Below, piece by piece: positions 15,285 to 25,400 of a stretch of 64,000 nucleotides of DNA. The DNA lies in the NCBI GenBank assembly GCA_965218715.1, contig CBDCLY010000001.1:1-64000 (forward strand). The letters are read 5' to 3'. The notes under the pieces were generated by a model. It had not been told where the DNA came from. It did no database searches and worked only from the letters and a program-made list of their open reading frames with translations. The first letter of the stretch is position 1. The number at the start of each line of letters is the position of its first letter. Source of the DNA: CBDCLY01 sp965218715 (GTDB lineage: Bacteria > Bacteroidota > Bacteroidia > Flavobacteriales_E > Vicingaceae). A program made the position numbers and the translations under genes.

Positions 15285-17118
15285 CGCTAACAGAGTTTTG
15301 TTCTTTATTTAAATGAATGAGGTCGCCTTCCATCATCCTTTTTTCAATTGCAGGTCTGCTGATGCTGTCGCTTAAATATTTTTCTATCATTAAACCAGCA
15401 ATAGGGGCTGCCCATCTAGAGCCCCAATACCCATTTTCAACATAGACAGAAATTGCTATTTTAGGATCATCTTTTGGCGCAAATGCGATAAAAGTAGAGT
15501 GATCATCACCATGAGGATTTTGAACTGTACCCGTTTTTCCACAAACTGGAATGCCTTCAATTTTTGCCATGGTTCCTGTTCCTTTTTCAACTACAAGATG
15601 CATGGCATTTACTACCTCTTCAAAATGATCGGAATGAATGCCGGTTTCATGCCTTGTGATGCTTGTATCAAAATCTTCTATGGAATTGCCCTCGATATTC
15701 TTTACTATATGAGGGGTAATGGAATATCCTCGGTTTGCAATGGTAGCCGTCATGTTTACCATTTGAATGGGAGTAAAGCCTAGTTCTCCCTGACCAATTG
15801 CTAAGGAAACGATCATTAAGGAATTCCATCTGCCTTTTTTATAATATCGATCATAATAATCGGTATTGGGCACAAAACCTTTTAATTCATTGGGTAAATC
15901 AATTCCTGTTTTGTTACCAAGACCAAAACTTGTAACGTAATCTCTCCAAACAAGATAACCTTCCTCCGGACTAGGATAATGATCTATGATGCTTCTAAAA
16001 ACATGGCTGTAATATGAATTGCAGGAGGTTTGAATAGAATATTCTAGATTAACCGGCGAAGGATGAGGATGACAACCCATAGAGAAATTGCCAACATGAT
16101 AACCGCTGCGACAAGAATACTTGGTAGTCGGGCTTAGCACCTCCTCTTCTAAACCGATCAATGCATTGATGCTTTTAAAAGTGGACCCGGGAGGATATTT
16201 TGCCATCAAAGCCCTATTGAAAAGTGGCTTGAGTGTATCCTTAGTTAATGCTTTATAATGCTTCGATCTGGTTCTTCCCACCAATAGATTTGGGTCATAA
16301 CTTGGCATCGTAATGAGGCAAAGTACCTCTCCAGTTTTTGGGTCAATGGCCACTATACTTCCCTTTTTATTTTGCATTAAAGATTCTCCATATTCTTGAA
16401 GCTTACTACTTATGCTCAATTGCAATCCTTTTCCAGAAACCGCAACAGAATCATAGGCCCCATCCATAAAGCGGCCCTTTGCGCGGTTAAATACATCCAC
16501 CATTACATGTTCTATTCCTCGCTTTCCACGTAAAACTTCTTCGTATTGTTTTTCGATTCCGCTTATGCCAATGTAATCTCCAGACTTGTAGTAATTGTTT
16601 TCATCAATTTTTTTCTGATTCACTTCCCCAACATAACCCAAAAGGTGGGCGGCAGAACTTTTTGGATAGGTTCTTAGGGTTCTTGTTTGAACAAAAAAGC
16701 CAGGGAATTGAAACAGTTGTTCTTGAATTTCAGCATAAGACCTGGCCGCAATTTCCTTTTCAAATGTGCTCGATTTATGGTACGAATAGTCCTTTGCTTT
16801 GATGAGCTTTTCGATGAATACATCCTTTTTCATCCCAATAAGCTGACAAAATTTTAGAGTATCCATCTTTTCATCCAATTGGTTTGGACTAACCATCAAG
16901 TCATAAGCAGCCTCATTGTAGACCAATAATGTACTGTCTCTATCGTATACTAATCCTCTTGCTGGATATTTGGTAACATGTCTTAAAACATTGTTATTGG
17001 CATCTAGTTGATAATGGTCGTCGATTACTTGAACATAGAAAAGTCGGACTAGAAAAAGAAAACCAACGATTATGAAAATACTTGCAATAATGTAGCGCCT
17101 GATTTCTAAATTTCTCAT
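15271..17118 (-). CDS. mrdA: Penicillin-binding protein 2 (elongasome transpeptidase)
   Basis: A 615-residue class B PBP. One N-terminal membrane helix (about 9-30) is followed by the dimerisation domain (TKYPARGLVYDRDSTLLVYN) and the transpeptidase. The active Ser is in PPGSTFKS near residue 308, SxN is in TSCNSYYSH, and KTGT is in VCGKTGTVQNPHGD near residue 525. The GDDHSTFIAFAPKDDPKIA stretch is typical of PBP2. Start overlaps the mreD stop (ATGA). It cross-links new wall laid down by RodA. Confidence 0.95.
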   Translation of the reverse strand: MRNLEIRRYIIASIFIIVGFLFLVRLFYVQVIDDHYQLDANNNVLRHVTKYPARGLVYDRDSTLLVYNEAAYDLMVSPNQLDEKMDTLKFCQLIGMKKDVFIEKLIKAKDYSYHKSSTFEKEIAARSYAEIQEQLFQFPGFFVQTRTLRTYPKSSAAHLLGYVGEVNQKKIDENNYYKSGDYIGISGIEKQYEEVLRGKRGIEHVMVDVFNRAKGRFMDGAYDSVAVSGKGLQLSISSKLQEYGESLMQNKKGSIVAIDPKTGEVLCLITMPSYDPNLLVGRTRSKHYKALTKDTLKPLFNRALMAKYPPGSTFKSINALIGLEEEVLSPTTKYSCRSGYHVGNFSMGCHPHPSPVNLEYSIQTSCNSYYSHVFRSIIDHYPSPEEGYLVWRDYVTSFGLGNKTGIDLPNELKGFVPNTDYYDRYYKKGRWNSLMIVSLAIGQGELGFTPIQMVNMTATIANRGYSITPHIVKNIEGNSIEDFDTSITRHETGIHSDHFEEVVNAMHLVVEKGTGTMAKIEGIPVCGKTGTVQNPHGDDHSTFIAFAPKDDPKIAISVYVENGYWGSRWAAPIAGLMIEKYLSDSISRPAIEKRMMEGDLIHLNKEQNSVSDAGE

Positions 17119-17633
17119 CCCTTATCAGCAGCATTATAGGTAAAAAACTGAGCGATGATGATTAGGAAGATGGTAAATAAACTACTAAGAAACCAGCGGG
17201 CTAAAAGGAATCCGAAATGTTGAAATGAAAATACTTCAACACTAAACAAGAAAAAATGATGCAATAGCACCAAAATGCTCGAGTAGGCTAGGAACCACTT
17301 GAATCCAAACTCATTTATTCCGGGTTTTCCCTTGTTTTCGTATCCATCCCTTGGGGCTAAAAAACGAAGCACAAAAGGACGACAAAAAGCCAAGAATATA
17401 CTTGCAGAGGTGTGCATGCCCAAAGTGCTAGTGAATGCATCTATGCTTAAGCCTAAAATGCATGCAATTAATAGCAGGGCCCAATTTGGCGTTTCAAGAG
17501 GCAATACCAAAATAAAAAGGAGGTATAAATACGGATTAATGTAGCCAGAAAATTGAACATTGTTAAGAATCAGGACTTGCAAAAGCACCAGCCAAACAAA
17601 AAGAAGAGGATATCGTATCAAGTATTTAATCAT
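17115..17633 (-). CDS. mreD: Rod shape-determining protein MreD
   Basis: A 172-residue membrane protein with about five hydrophobic helices (for example LFVWLVLLQVLILNNVQF and LYLLFILVLPLE) and the conserved ILGLSIDAFTSTLGMHTSAS stretch, which carries the D-x-G-hxxx pattern of MreD. Sequence conservation in this family is low, so position between mreC and mrdA is the main support. It overlaps mreC by eight bases and mrdA by four. Confidence 0.9.
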   Translation of the reverse strand: MIKYLIRYPLLFVWLVLLQVLILNNVQFSGYINPYLYLLFILVLPLETPNWALLLIACILGLSIDAFTSTLGMHTSASIFLAFCRPFVLRFLAPRDGYENKGKPGINEFGFKWFLAYSSILVLLHHFFLFSVEVFSFQHFGFLLARWFLSSLFTIFLIIIAQFFTYNAADKG

Positions 17634-18462
17634 CGCTATCTTCTATTTCTGCTTCAAGTTGTTTCAACTCCTTCTTGAATAAATTTTTAATGACATACAC
17701 TTTCGAAAGTCGTTTAAAGTCGGTAGAAAATGCAATGCTGATAGAATAAAAATTTTCCCCTTCTGGTTTTGAAAATTCTGTGATTTCACCAATTTGAACC
17801 CCTGGTGGGAAGGTGGATGAAAATCCAGAGCTTACTACCTGATCACCTATATTGAGTTTAACATGATTCGGAATTTCACTCAATTGTCCATAGCGATAAT
17901 CTTTCCCATTCCAAGACAAGCTGCCGAAGTAATCGTTTTTGGCTAGGCGAACACTAGTCTTTGAATCTCTATGCAATACAGACAAGACAATTGAATAATG
18001 GTGAGAAACGTTTTTTACTACTCCAATAACTCCATTGGGTCCAATTACTCCCATTCCTGCTTCAACGCCATTATTGCTGCCAATATCAATGCTGATGTAA
18101 TTGTTTTGCTTATTAACAGAATGCTTGATTATTCTAGCAGCACTATAGTGATACTGGCTTTGGTAAAGTGTGTCGTCAATATAAAAATTAGGACCAAAAA
18201 CACGGTACATGCTTTTGGATTCCGCGCTTTTTAATCGGCTATTTTCTTCAGCTAAATCTTCATTGATTTCCTTTAATGAGAGGTAATCAGTAAGGTTAGA
18301 ATAACGCTCGTAAATATTCCCACTGAAAGAATTTGTTGCGCTTAAAAAACTGCTTTGTTGATATTGATTGTTGCTAAATAATAGAAAAAATGCAAAAGCC
18401 TCAAAAAAGAGGAATAAGAAAATAAAAGAATTGTTATCTATGAATCGAATTAAATTTCGCAT
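17626..18462 (-). CDS. mreC: Rod shape-determining protein MreC
   Basis: A 278-residue protein with one membrane helix (about 12-30), a coiled-coil stretch (SLKEINEDLAEENSRLKSA, about 62-80) and the periplasmic double beta-barrel domain with NYISIDIGSNNGVEAGMGVI, VGVVKNVS and LNIGDQVVSSGFSSTFPPGV. It links the cytoplasmic MreB filament to PBP2 and RodA. The acidic C-terminal tail (EAEIEDSDD) overlaps the start of mreD. Confidence 0.95.
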   Translation of the reverse strand: MRNLIRFIDNNSFIFLFLFFEAFAFFLLFSNNQYQQSSFLSATNSFSGNIYERYSNLTDYLSLKEINEDLAEENSRLKSAESKSMYRVFGPNFYIDDTLYQSQYHYSAARIIKHSVNKQNNYISIDIGSNNGVEAGMGVIGPNGVIGVVKNVSHHYSIVLSVLHRDSKTSVRLAKNDYFGSLSWNGKDYRYGQLSEIPNHVKLNIGDQVVSSGFSSTFPPGVQIGEITEFSKPEGENFYSISIAFSTDFKRLSKVYVIKNLFKKELKQLEAEIEDSDD

Positions 18463-18479
18463 TTACCCATACTCCTATA

Positions 18480-19502
18480 TCATCGAATTAAGAATGGCAT
18501 TTTGCTAGAATTTTTCAGGGCAATTCCTGTTCCTCTTGCTACTGCTCTAAGTGGATCTTCAGCAACATGCACTGGCAATTTGGTCTTTAAAGAGATTCTC
18601 TTGTCTAGTCCTCTCAACAAAGAACCTCCTCCCGCTAAGTACAAACCAGTCCGATAGATATCCGCTGAAAGTTCTGGTGGAGTCATTTCCAAGGCATTTA
18701 AAATCGCTGCTTCAATTTTTGTAATTGATTTATCCAAAGAATGCGCAATTTCTGTGTAAGAAACTTTGATTTCTTTAGGAGTGCCGGTCATTAAATCTCT
18801 ACCTTGAATTGCATAATCGTCTGGTGGATTGTCTAGTTCTGGCAAGGCTGAACCAACCTCTATTTTTATTCTTTCCGCAGAACGTTCGCCAATAAGTAAA
18901 TTGTGTTGCCTTCTCATGTAGTCGACAATGTCATTGGTGAAATCGTCACCTGCAACTCGAATTGATTTATCACAAACGATTCCACCTAAAGCAATAACAG
19001 CGATTTCAGATGTTCCACCTCCAATATCAATGATCATGTTGCCCATTGGCTCAAGAACGTCGATACCAATTCCAATTGCCGCTGCCATTGGCTCATGGAT
19101 GAGGTAAACCTCTTTTCCACCAGCATGCTCAGCTGAATCTTTAACAGCTCTCTTTTCTACTTCTGTAATTCCTGAAGGAATGCAGATCACCATCTTAAGA
19201 GAGGGAGTGAAATACTGTTTTTTCTGATTGATCATCTTGATCATCCCACGAATCATGTATTCCGCAGCTTGAAAATCTGCAATTACACCATCTTTTAATG
19301 GTCGAATGGTTTTTATCTCTTCATGTGTTTTCCCATGCATTTGCATGGCTTTCTTTCCAACGGCTATCACTCTACCAGAAGCTCTGTCGACAGCTACAAT
19401 TGAAGGTTCGTCAACCACTACCTTATCATTGTGAATGATTAAAGTATTCGCCGTTCCTAAATCAATTGCAATTTCTTGTGTAAAAAAATCAAATAGTCCC
19501 AT
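18480..19502 (-). CDS. mreB: Cell-shape actin homologue MreB
   Basis: A 340-residue actin-fold ATPase. Nucleotide-binding motifs are IDLGTANTLI (about 14-23), DGVIADFQAAEYMIRGMI, MIDIGGGTSEIAVI with GGGTSE, and the adenosine motif GLYLAGGGSLLRGL near residue 293. Length and start (MGLFDFFTQEIAIDLG) are usual for Bacteroidota MreB. It forms the cytoplasmic filament that steers side-wall synthesis. It starts nine bases after purH, and mreC follows 17 bases downstream, so purH through rodA are probably one transcript. Confidence 0.97.
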   Translation of the reverse strand: MGLFDFFTQEIAIDLGTANTLIIHNDKVVVDEPSIVAVDRASGRVIAVGKKAMQMHGKTHEEIKTIRPLKDGVIADFQAAEYMIRGMIKMINQKKQYFTPSLKMVICIPSGITEVEKRAVKDSAEHAGGKEVYLIHEPMAAAIGIGIDVLEPMGNMIIDIGGGTSEIAVIALGGIVCDKSIRVAGDDFTNDIVDYMRRQHNLLIGERSAERIKIEVGSALPELDNPPDDYAIQGRDLMTGTPKEIKVSYTEIAHSLDKSITKIEAAILNALEMTPPELSADIYRTGLYLAGGGSLLRGLDKRISLKTKLPVHVAEDPLRAVARGTGIALKNSSKMPFLIR

Positions 19503-19511
19503 TCTTGATCG

Positions 19512-21044
19512 TCAATGTTTAAAATGTCTTGTTCCTGTAAATACCATGGCCATGTCGTTTTTATTGCAGTAATCAATCGATAGTTGATCTTTAATTGAAC
19601 CACCTGGCTGCACTACTGCATTAACTCCAGCTTTGTTCGCAATTTCCACGCAATCTGGAAATGGGAAGAATGCATCAGAAGCCATAACAGCTCCATCTAA
19701 GTTAAAGTTAAAATGCTTTGCTTTAGCAATGGCCTGCTCTAAAGCATCTACCCTAGAGGTTTGCCCAGTCCCACTAGCCAAGAGTTGCTGGTTTTTTGCT
19801 AAAACGATAGCATTTGATTTGGTGTGTTTCACTAGTTTAGATGCAAATACCAAATCTTTTCTTTCTGCTTCACTGGCGGCTTTTTCAGTAGCATCTGTGA
19901 AGTGTTCTAAAGTTTCAGTTGCCATGTCCTTCTCTTGAACCAAATAGCCGTTCATTGAAGTTCGAACGATGACTTGATTCAGTTCACAATCTTTTTGTTT
20001 CAATAAAATTCTATTCTTTTTTCCTTTTAACACCTCCAATGCATCTGCATCAAAAGAAGGAGCAATTACAACTTCACAAAACAGACTGTGAATTTCTTCT
20101 GCTGTTTCAAGATCGATTGCTCGATTGGCAATTAAGATTCCTCCGAAAGCAGAAACTGGATCACCAGCAAGGGCATCCAGATAAGCTTGTTTTAATTCGG
20201 CTCTTGTTGCTAAGCCACAAGCATTGTTGTGCTTTAAAATTGCAAAAGTGGGTTCGCTTTCTTTAAAGTCACTCATCAAGTTAACAGCAGCATCTACGTC
20301 AAGCAAATTATTATAAGAAAGTTCTTTTCCATGCAATTGATCAAAAAGCGCATTTAAATCTCCAAAGAAATAACCCTTCTGATGAGGATTTTCTCCATAT
20401 CGTAAGGTCTTAAATTCTTGCTCGCTAATCTTAAGACTTGGGTCTTCATTGCTTTCATGAAAATAATTGAAGATTGCCGTATCGTAATGCGAAGAAACAT
20501 CAAAGGCTTTGGCAGCAAAAGCTTTTCGCTCTTCAATGCTTGTGTTTCCGTCTTTGGATTTAAGCAAGTCTGCTACTTCTGTGTATTGATCTCTAGAAGA
20601 TACAATCCAAACGTCTTTAAAATTTTTGGCTGCTGCTCTTATCAAGGAGATACCACCAATGTCTATTTTTTCAATAATGTCAGCCTCCGAGGCACCACTT
20701 GCTAAGGTTTCTTGGAAGGGGTAAAGGTCTACAATCACCAAATCAATTTCAGGAATCTCAAATTCTGCCATGTGCTTTTGATCCGGCTCATGATCTCTTC
20801 TGCTTAATATGCCTCCAAAAATTTTTGGATGCAAAGTCTTAACTCTTCCTCCAAGAATAGAAGGGTAAGAAGTAAGGTCTTCTACTGCCTCTACTTTTAT
20901 TCCTAAATCCTCAATAAAAGACTGTGTTCCACCTGTAGAATAAATTTGCACACCCAATTCATTCAGGGCAGTGGCAATCTCTGCTAGTCCATCTTTGTAA
21001 AAGACTGATATTAAGGCAGTTTTAATTTTTTTTGTAGTCGGCAT
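19512..21044 (-). CDS. purH: Bifunctional AICAR transformylase / IMP cyclohydrolase
   Basis: A 510-residue purine enzyme catalysing the last two steps to IMP. The N-terminal MGS-like cyclohydrolase domain (about 1-200) begins KTALISVFYKDGLAEIA and has STGGTQSF and GGRVKTLHPKIFGGIL. The AICARFT domain has RYGENPHQKGYFFG, LKHNNACGLA (catalytic Lys-His), SDAFFPFPD and VQPGGSIKD, ending FTGTRHFKH. Length is normal. It is first in the transcript leading into mreB. I see no purine riboswitch in the 167-base upstream region. Confidence 0.97.
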   Translation of the reverse strand: MPTTKKIKTALISVFYKDGLAEIATALNELGVQIYSTGGTQSFIEDLGIKVEAVEDLTSYPSILGGRVKTLHPKIFGGILSRRDHEPDQKHMAEFEIPEIDLVIVDLYPFQETLASGASEADIIEKIDIGGISLIRAAAKNFKDVWIVSSRDQYTEVADLLKSKDGNTSIEERKAFAAKAFDVSSHYDTAIFNYFHESNEDPSLKISEQEFKTLRYGENPHQKGYFFGDLNALFDQLHGKELSYNNLLDVDAAVNLMSDFKESEPTFAILKHNNACGLATRAELKQAYLDALAGDPVSAFGGILIANRAIDLETAEEIHSLFCEVVIAPSFDADALEVLKGKKNRILLKQKDCELNQVIVRTSMNGYLVQEKDMATETLEHFTDATEKAASEAERKDLVFASKLVKHTKSNAIVLAKNQQLLASGTGQTSRVDALEQAIAKAKHFNFNLDGAVMASDAFFPFPDCVEIANKAGVNAVVQPGGSIKDQLSIDYCNKNDMAMVFTGTRHFKH

Positions 21045-21127
21045 GAAAGGATGATTATATACACAATGTTACAAATATTAGCTGCTAAATACAATGGAAA
21101 AACAGGAAGTTATGAACCACTTTTCAG

Positions 21128-21149
21128 CCATTGTTATCAATGGTTTTTT
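21128..21149 (+). terminator. Terminator-like hairpin between divergent purH and ABC permease
   Basis: CCATTG (21128-21133), loop TTAT, CAATGG (21138-21143), then six T. It points along the plus strand but no plus-strand gene lies upstream of it. It could end a small RNA or act as an attenuator in the ABC permease leader. Confidence 0.5.
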
Positions 21150-21211
21150 GTAGGTTTTAACGGTTTGATTTTAGCCATAAACAGCCGTACTTTTAACGCA
21201 GATTAAAGCCC

Positions 21212-22459
21212 ATGTTTCTAATCCTTCGTTTAATTAAAGAAAGTTTCTTTTTCGCTATCGATTCCTTGATTGTGAATAAACTTCGAACTGTTCTCTCCCT
21301 ACTGGGGATTACTATTGGGATTTTTGCCATGGTTTCAGTATTTACCCTAGTAGATTCCTTGGAGAATAGCATTAAAAGTAGCATCCAAGGATTGGGCGAT
21401 AATGTGGTTTATGTTCAAAAGTGGCCCTGGAGTTTTGAAGCTGGACAACCTTGGTGGGATTATATTCGCCGACCTATGCCCAAGGTTGAAGAGTACAAAA
21501 TGCTGAATAAGCTAAGCAACTCTGCGGAGGCGATTGCAATGATTGTTTCTGGTTCATCGACACTTACCTATGAAAATAATTCAATTGAAAATGCTCAATT
21601 TATTGGTGGCACATACGAATACAATGAAATCTGGGATTTAAAGATTTTGCAAGGAAGATACCTCACCGAAACAGAGAGCCAAGGAGGCAGACCGGTTGCA
21701 GTGATTGGTGCTGATATTGGCGACAATTTATTTGGTGGCTTAGATCCGGTTGGCAAGCGGTTTAAGTTTAGGGGAAGAAAAGTTGAAGTAATTGGCGTTT
21801 TAGAGAGAGAAGGAGAAAGCATGCTCGGTAACTCCAATGATAAAAATGTGTTTATTCCTTTGAATTTTGTAAGGAATGTTGCCGACATCAAAAGCGAAAG
21901 TGCAGGGGCAACCATAATGGCTAAAACGAAGCCGAATGTGAGTAATGTTGAGTTGATGGACGAACTCACAGGTTTAATGCGGTCGATTCGAAAACTTAAA
22001 CCTAAAGAAGCAGATAACTTTGCATTGAATCAATTAAGCATGTTGTCTCAAGGGGTTGAAAGCATGTTTGGAGTATTAAATACAGCTGGTTTTGTAATTG
22101 GAATTTTTTCCATTATCGTGGGCGGATTTAGTATTGCCAACATCATGTTTGTTTCTGTAAAAGAAAGAACAAGCTTGATAGGAATACAAAAATCCTTAGG
22201 TGCAAAAAATTACTTCATCCTTTGTCAATTCTTATTTGAATCTGTTTTCCTTTGCCTAATTGGCGGAGCAGTAGGTTTGTTTCTCATCTTTTTAGGAACT
22301 CTTGTGCTCACCTATGGAGCAGACTTTGAAGTCAATATGGGGCTCAATAATGTAATACTCGGACTGAGTATTTCTGCAGGAATAGGAATTATATCTGGAA
22401 TTGTACCTTCTTGGGTTGCTAGTCGCCTAGACCCGGTTGAGGCCATCAGAGCCAATTAG
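21212..22459 (+). CDS. MacB/FtsX-like ABC transporter permease
   Basis: A 415-residue permease of the MacB type. The first membrane helix (about 20-42) is in ALDSLIVNK-like context: SLIVNKLRTVLSLLGITIGI. A periplasmic MacB core domain (about 45-260) contains IGADIGDNLFGGLDPVGKRF. Three C-terminal helices (about 275-300, 340-360, 385-405) follow, ending at the family tail SRLDPVEAIRAN. Such permeases need an ATPase and usually a membrane-fusion protein; neither is encoded nearby, so partners must be elsewhere. Substrate is unknown. It overlaps the convergent mfd stop by four bases. Confidence 0.88.
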   Translation: MFLILRLIKESFFFAIDSLIVNKLRTVLSLLGITIGIFAMVSVFTLVDSLENSIKSSIQGLGDNVVYVQKWPWSFEAGQPWWDYIRRPMPKVEEYKMLNKLSNSAEAIAMIVSGSSTLTYENNSIENAQFIGGTYEYNEIWDLKILQGRYLTETESQGGRPVAVIGADIGDNLFGGLDPVGKRFKFRGRKVEVIGVLEREGESMLGNSNDKNVFIPLNFVRNVADIKSESAGATIMAKTKPNVSNVELMDELTGLMRSIRKLKPKEADNFALNQLSMLSQGVESMFGVLNTAGFVIGIFSIIVGGFSIANIMFVSVKERTSLIGIQKSLGAKNYFILCQFLFESVFLCLIGGAVGLFLIFLGTLVLTYGADFEVNMGLNNVILGLSISAGIGIISGIVPSWVASRLDPVEAIRAN

Positions 22460-25400
22460 TAGACGAGTTTTTCTTTTTCTAGTATTCCACCCAATACATC
22501 TAATGTTTGTTGAATGCTGCTAACCTGCTCAAAAATTAATGAAAGACGTTCTCTTCTTTCTTTCAATTTACAAAGCTTCGGGTTTTGTTGTACAAATTGC
22601 AAAACCTTAGTAAAGGTAGGTGATTGATAATAAGGAGATTCCTGATTGGCAACAAAGTAGCAAACCAATTTTCTTTGCTTTAATACTACTTTTTCAAGCC
22701 CAATTTCTTTCGCGAGCCATCTTAATTTAATGGCTTTAATCATCTCCTGCGTAGAAATTGGAATCGGTCCAAATCGATCAATTAATTGCTCCTCAAAACC
22801 TTTCAGTTGACCCTCTTTTTCCATATTGTCAAGTTCCTTGTACAAATGAACCCGCTCTGTAATATTGCTTACATAGTCGTCTGGAATTAGAATTTCTAGG
22901 TCGGTTTCTATCAAACAATCTTGAACAAAAGCATCTTGTATGTCTGCATACATGTCTTTGAATTCGGTTTCTTTCAATTCTTGAATGGCTTCATTCAAAA
23001 TCTTTTGGTACATATCAAAACCAATTTCAGACATGAATCCGCTTTGTTCTCCTCCCAATAAATTTCCAGCACCTCTAATGTCCAAATCTTTCATTGCAAT
23101 TTGAAAACCACTGCCTAAATCTGAAAATTGTTCTAATGCTTGAAGTCTTTTTCTAGCTTCTGAAGTTAGAGATACCATAGGTGGAGCCATTAAGTAGCAA
23201 AAGGCCTTTTTGTTTGATCTTCCAACTCGACCTCTCATCTGATGCAAATCACTCAGTCCAAAATTGTTTGCATTGTTGATGATGATGGTATTGGCATTTG
23301 GAATGTCTAGCCCGCTCTCAATAATCGTTGTGGCCACCAAGACATCGTACTCCCCATTGATAAAGGCCATCATTCTTTCTTCTAATTCTTCACCTTTCAT
23401 CTGGCCATGACCAATCAAAACTCTTGCGTCTGGAACAAGCCTTTGAACCATTCCAGCAACTTCCTGAATGTTTTGAACTCGATTATTAATGAAAAATACT
23501 TGACCTCCTCGGCTTACTTCGTAGGCAACAGCATCTCTAATTAGTTCTTCATTAAAGGTATGAACCTCAGTTAGAATCGGTTGTCTATTTGGCGGGGGTG
23601 TGTTAATGACGGATAAATCTCTGGCTTGCATTAAAGAGAATTGCAAGGTTCTTGGAATTGGTGTTGCCGTTAATGTTAAGGTATCTACGTCTACCTTCAT
23701 GGTTTTCAGTTTGTCCTTGACCCCCACACCAAACTTTTGCTCTTCATCAATAATCAAAAGACCCAAGTCTTTAAAGTTTACATCCTTGCCAACAATTCTA
23801 TGGGTTCCAATTAGAATGTCTATTTCACCATCACCTAATTTTTTTAGCGTCTCGTTTTGCTCCTTTCTAGTTCTAAATCGATTGATGTAATCTACCTTAA
23901 CTGGGAAGTCTTTGAAACGGTTTTTAAAGGTTTGAAAATGTTGCCAAGCCAAAATTGTTGTTGGAACCAATATTGCCACTTGTTTGCTATCTGCCACTGC
24001 CTTAAAGGCTGCTCTCACCGCAATTTCAGTTTTGCCAAATCCAACATCTCCGCAAATTAAACGGTCCATTGGTGTTTCTGATTCCAAATCAGCTTTTACA
24101 TCTTGAGTGGCCTTGAATTGGTCTGGTGTATCTTCATATAGAAACGAAGCTTCCAATTCATTTTGAAGATAAGTGTCAGGTGAATAGGCAAATCCCTTTT
24201 TCGCCTTCCTTTCCGCATATAGCTTTATCAAGTCGAATGCTATTTCCTTGACCTGTTTTTTTGTTTTCTGTTTTAGTTTTTTCCAAGAATCTGAACCTAA
24301 TCGGTCTATTCTAGGTGGCGTTCCATCTTTGCTCACATATTTTGAAATTCTATGCAAAGAATGGATACTAATGTAAAGTATGTCTTTGTTTTTATAAAGA
24401 ATTCTAATGGCTTCTTGTGCTTTGCCTTCTACCATTATTTTTTCTAAGCCAGAGAATTTTCCTACGCCATGGTCAATGTGACTAATGTAATCGCCTGGAA
24501 CAAGATTGTTTAACTCTTTTAGGGTAATGGCTTGGTCTTTTTGTCTAAAACTCTCTTTCAACCTGAAGCGATGGTAGCGATCAAAGATCTGATGGTCGGT
24601 ATAAATGGCCAAGTTCAAATCTAAATCTATAAAACCTTCATGAATGGATAGGAGTTGAGTTTCCATTTTTGATTTTTGTCCTAAGTCTTCAAAGATGGCA
24701 TAAAGTCGTTCAATTTGTTTGGCATTATTTGCCACGATTATGTTTTGAATTCCAGCTTCGGTATTTTGATTCAGGTTTTCACTTAACAAATCAAAGTTTT
24801 TGTTGAAAGCTGGTTGAGCTTTGCTGTTGAACTCAACTTTTAGGTCATGTTCGAAATAGGTTTGGTTCCCAATTTCAATGGTATTTAAATTGGCGCAGGT
24901 TCTTATCAACTCATCCTTTCCAAGGAAAAGTTCATGCGGACTTTGGTGTTTTAAAGGAGATTCAATGGATTCAAACGCAGCTAAGGCCTTATCGAATTGC
25001 TGAGCAATTTTATCACGACAAATAGCAAAGTTTTTGAACCAGAACAAGCTATTGCTTGGCATGAACTCAAATATGGAAACCCGCTTTTCTGTTTCTTTGC
25101 TTTCCTGAATATTTGGCAGAATGGCAATTGATTCAAGAGGTTTAATCGAAATTTGTGAACCTGGATCAAATAATCGTATGGATTCAATTTCATCGCCATA
25201 CAATTCAATTCTGTAGGGGTTCTCGTTGGCAAAGGAATAGATGTCTAGTATTCCTCCCCTTACACTAAATTCTCCAGGATTTCCTACAAAATCACAACGC
25301 TCGAAACCGTATTCAATTAAAGTTTCAATTAGGAATTCCTGATCCAGCTGATCTCCTAAATTGATGCTTAAGGTCTTTGCTTTTAAATCCAGTTCTGTAA

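Noticed and set aside
21045..21211. Purine riboswitch for purH
   Set aside because: No three-way junction or conserved core could be seen; the only clear hairpin is on the opposite strand.
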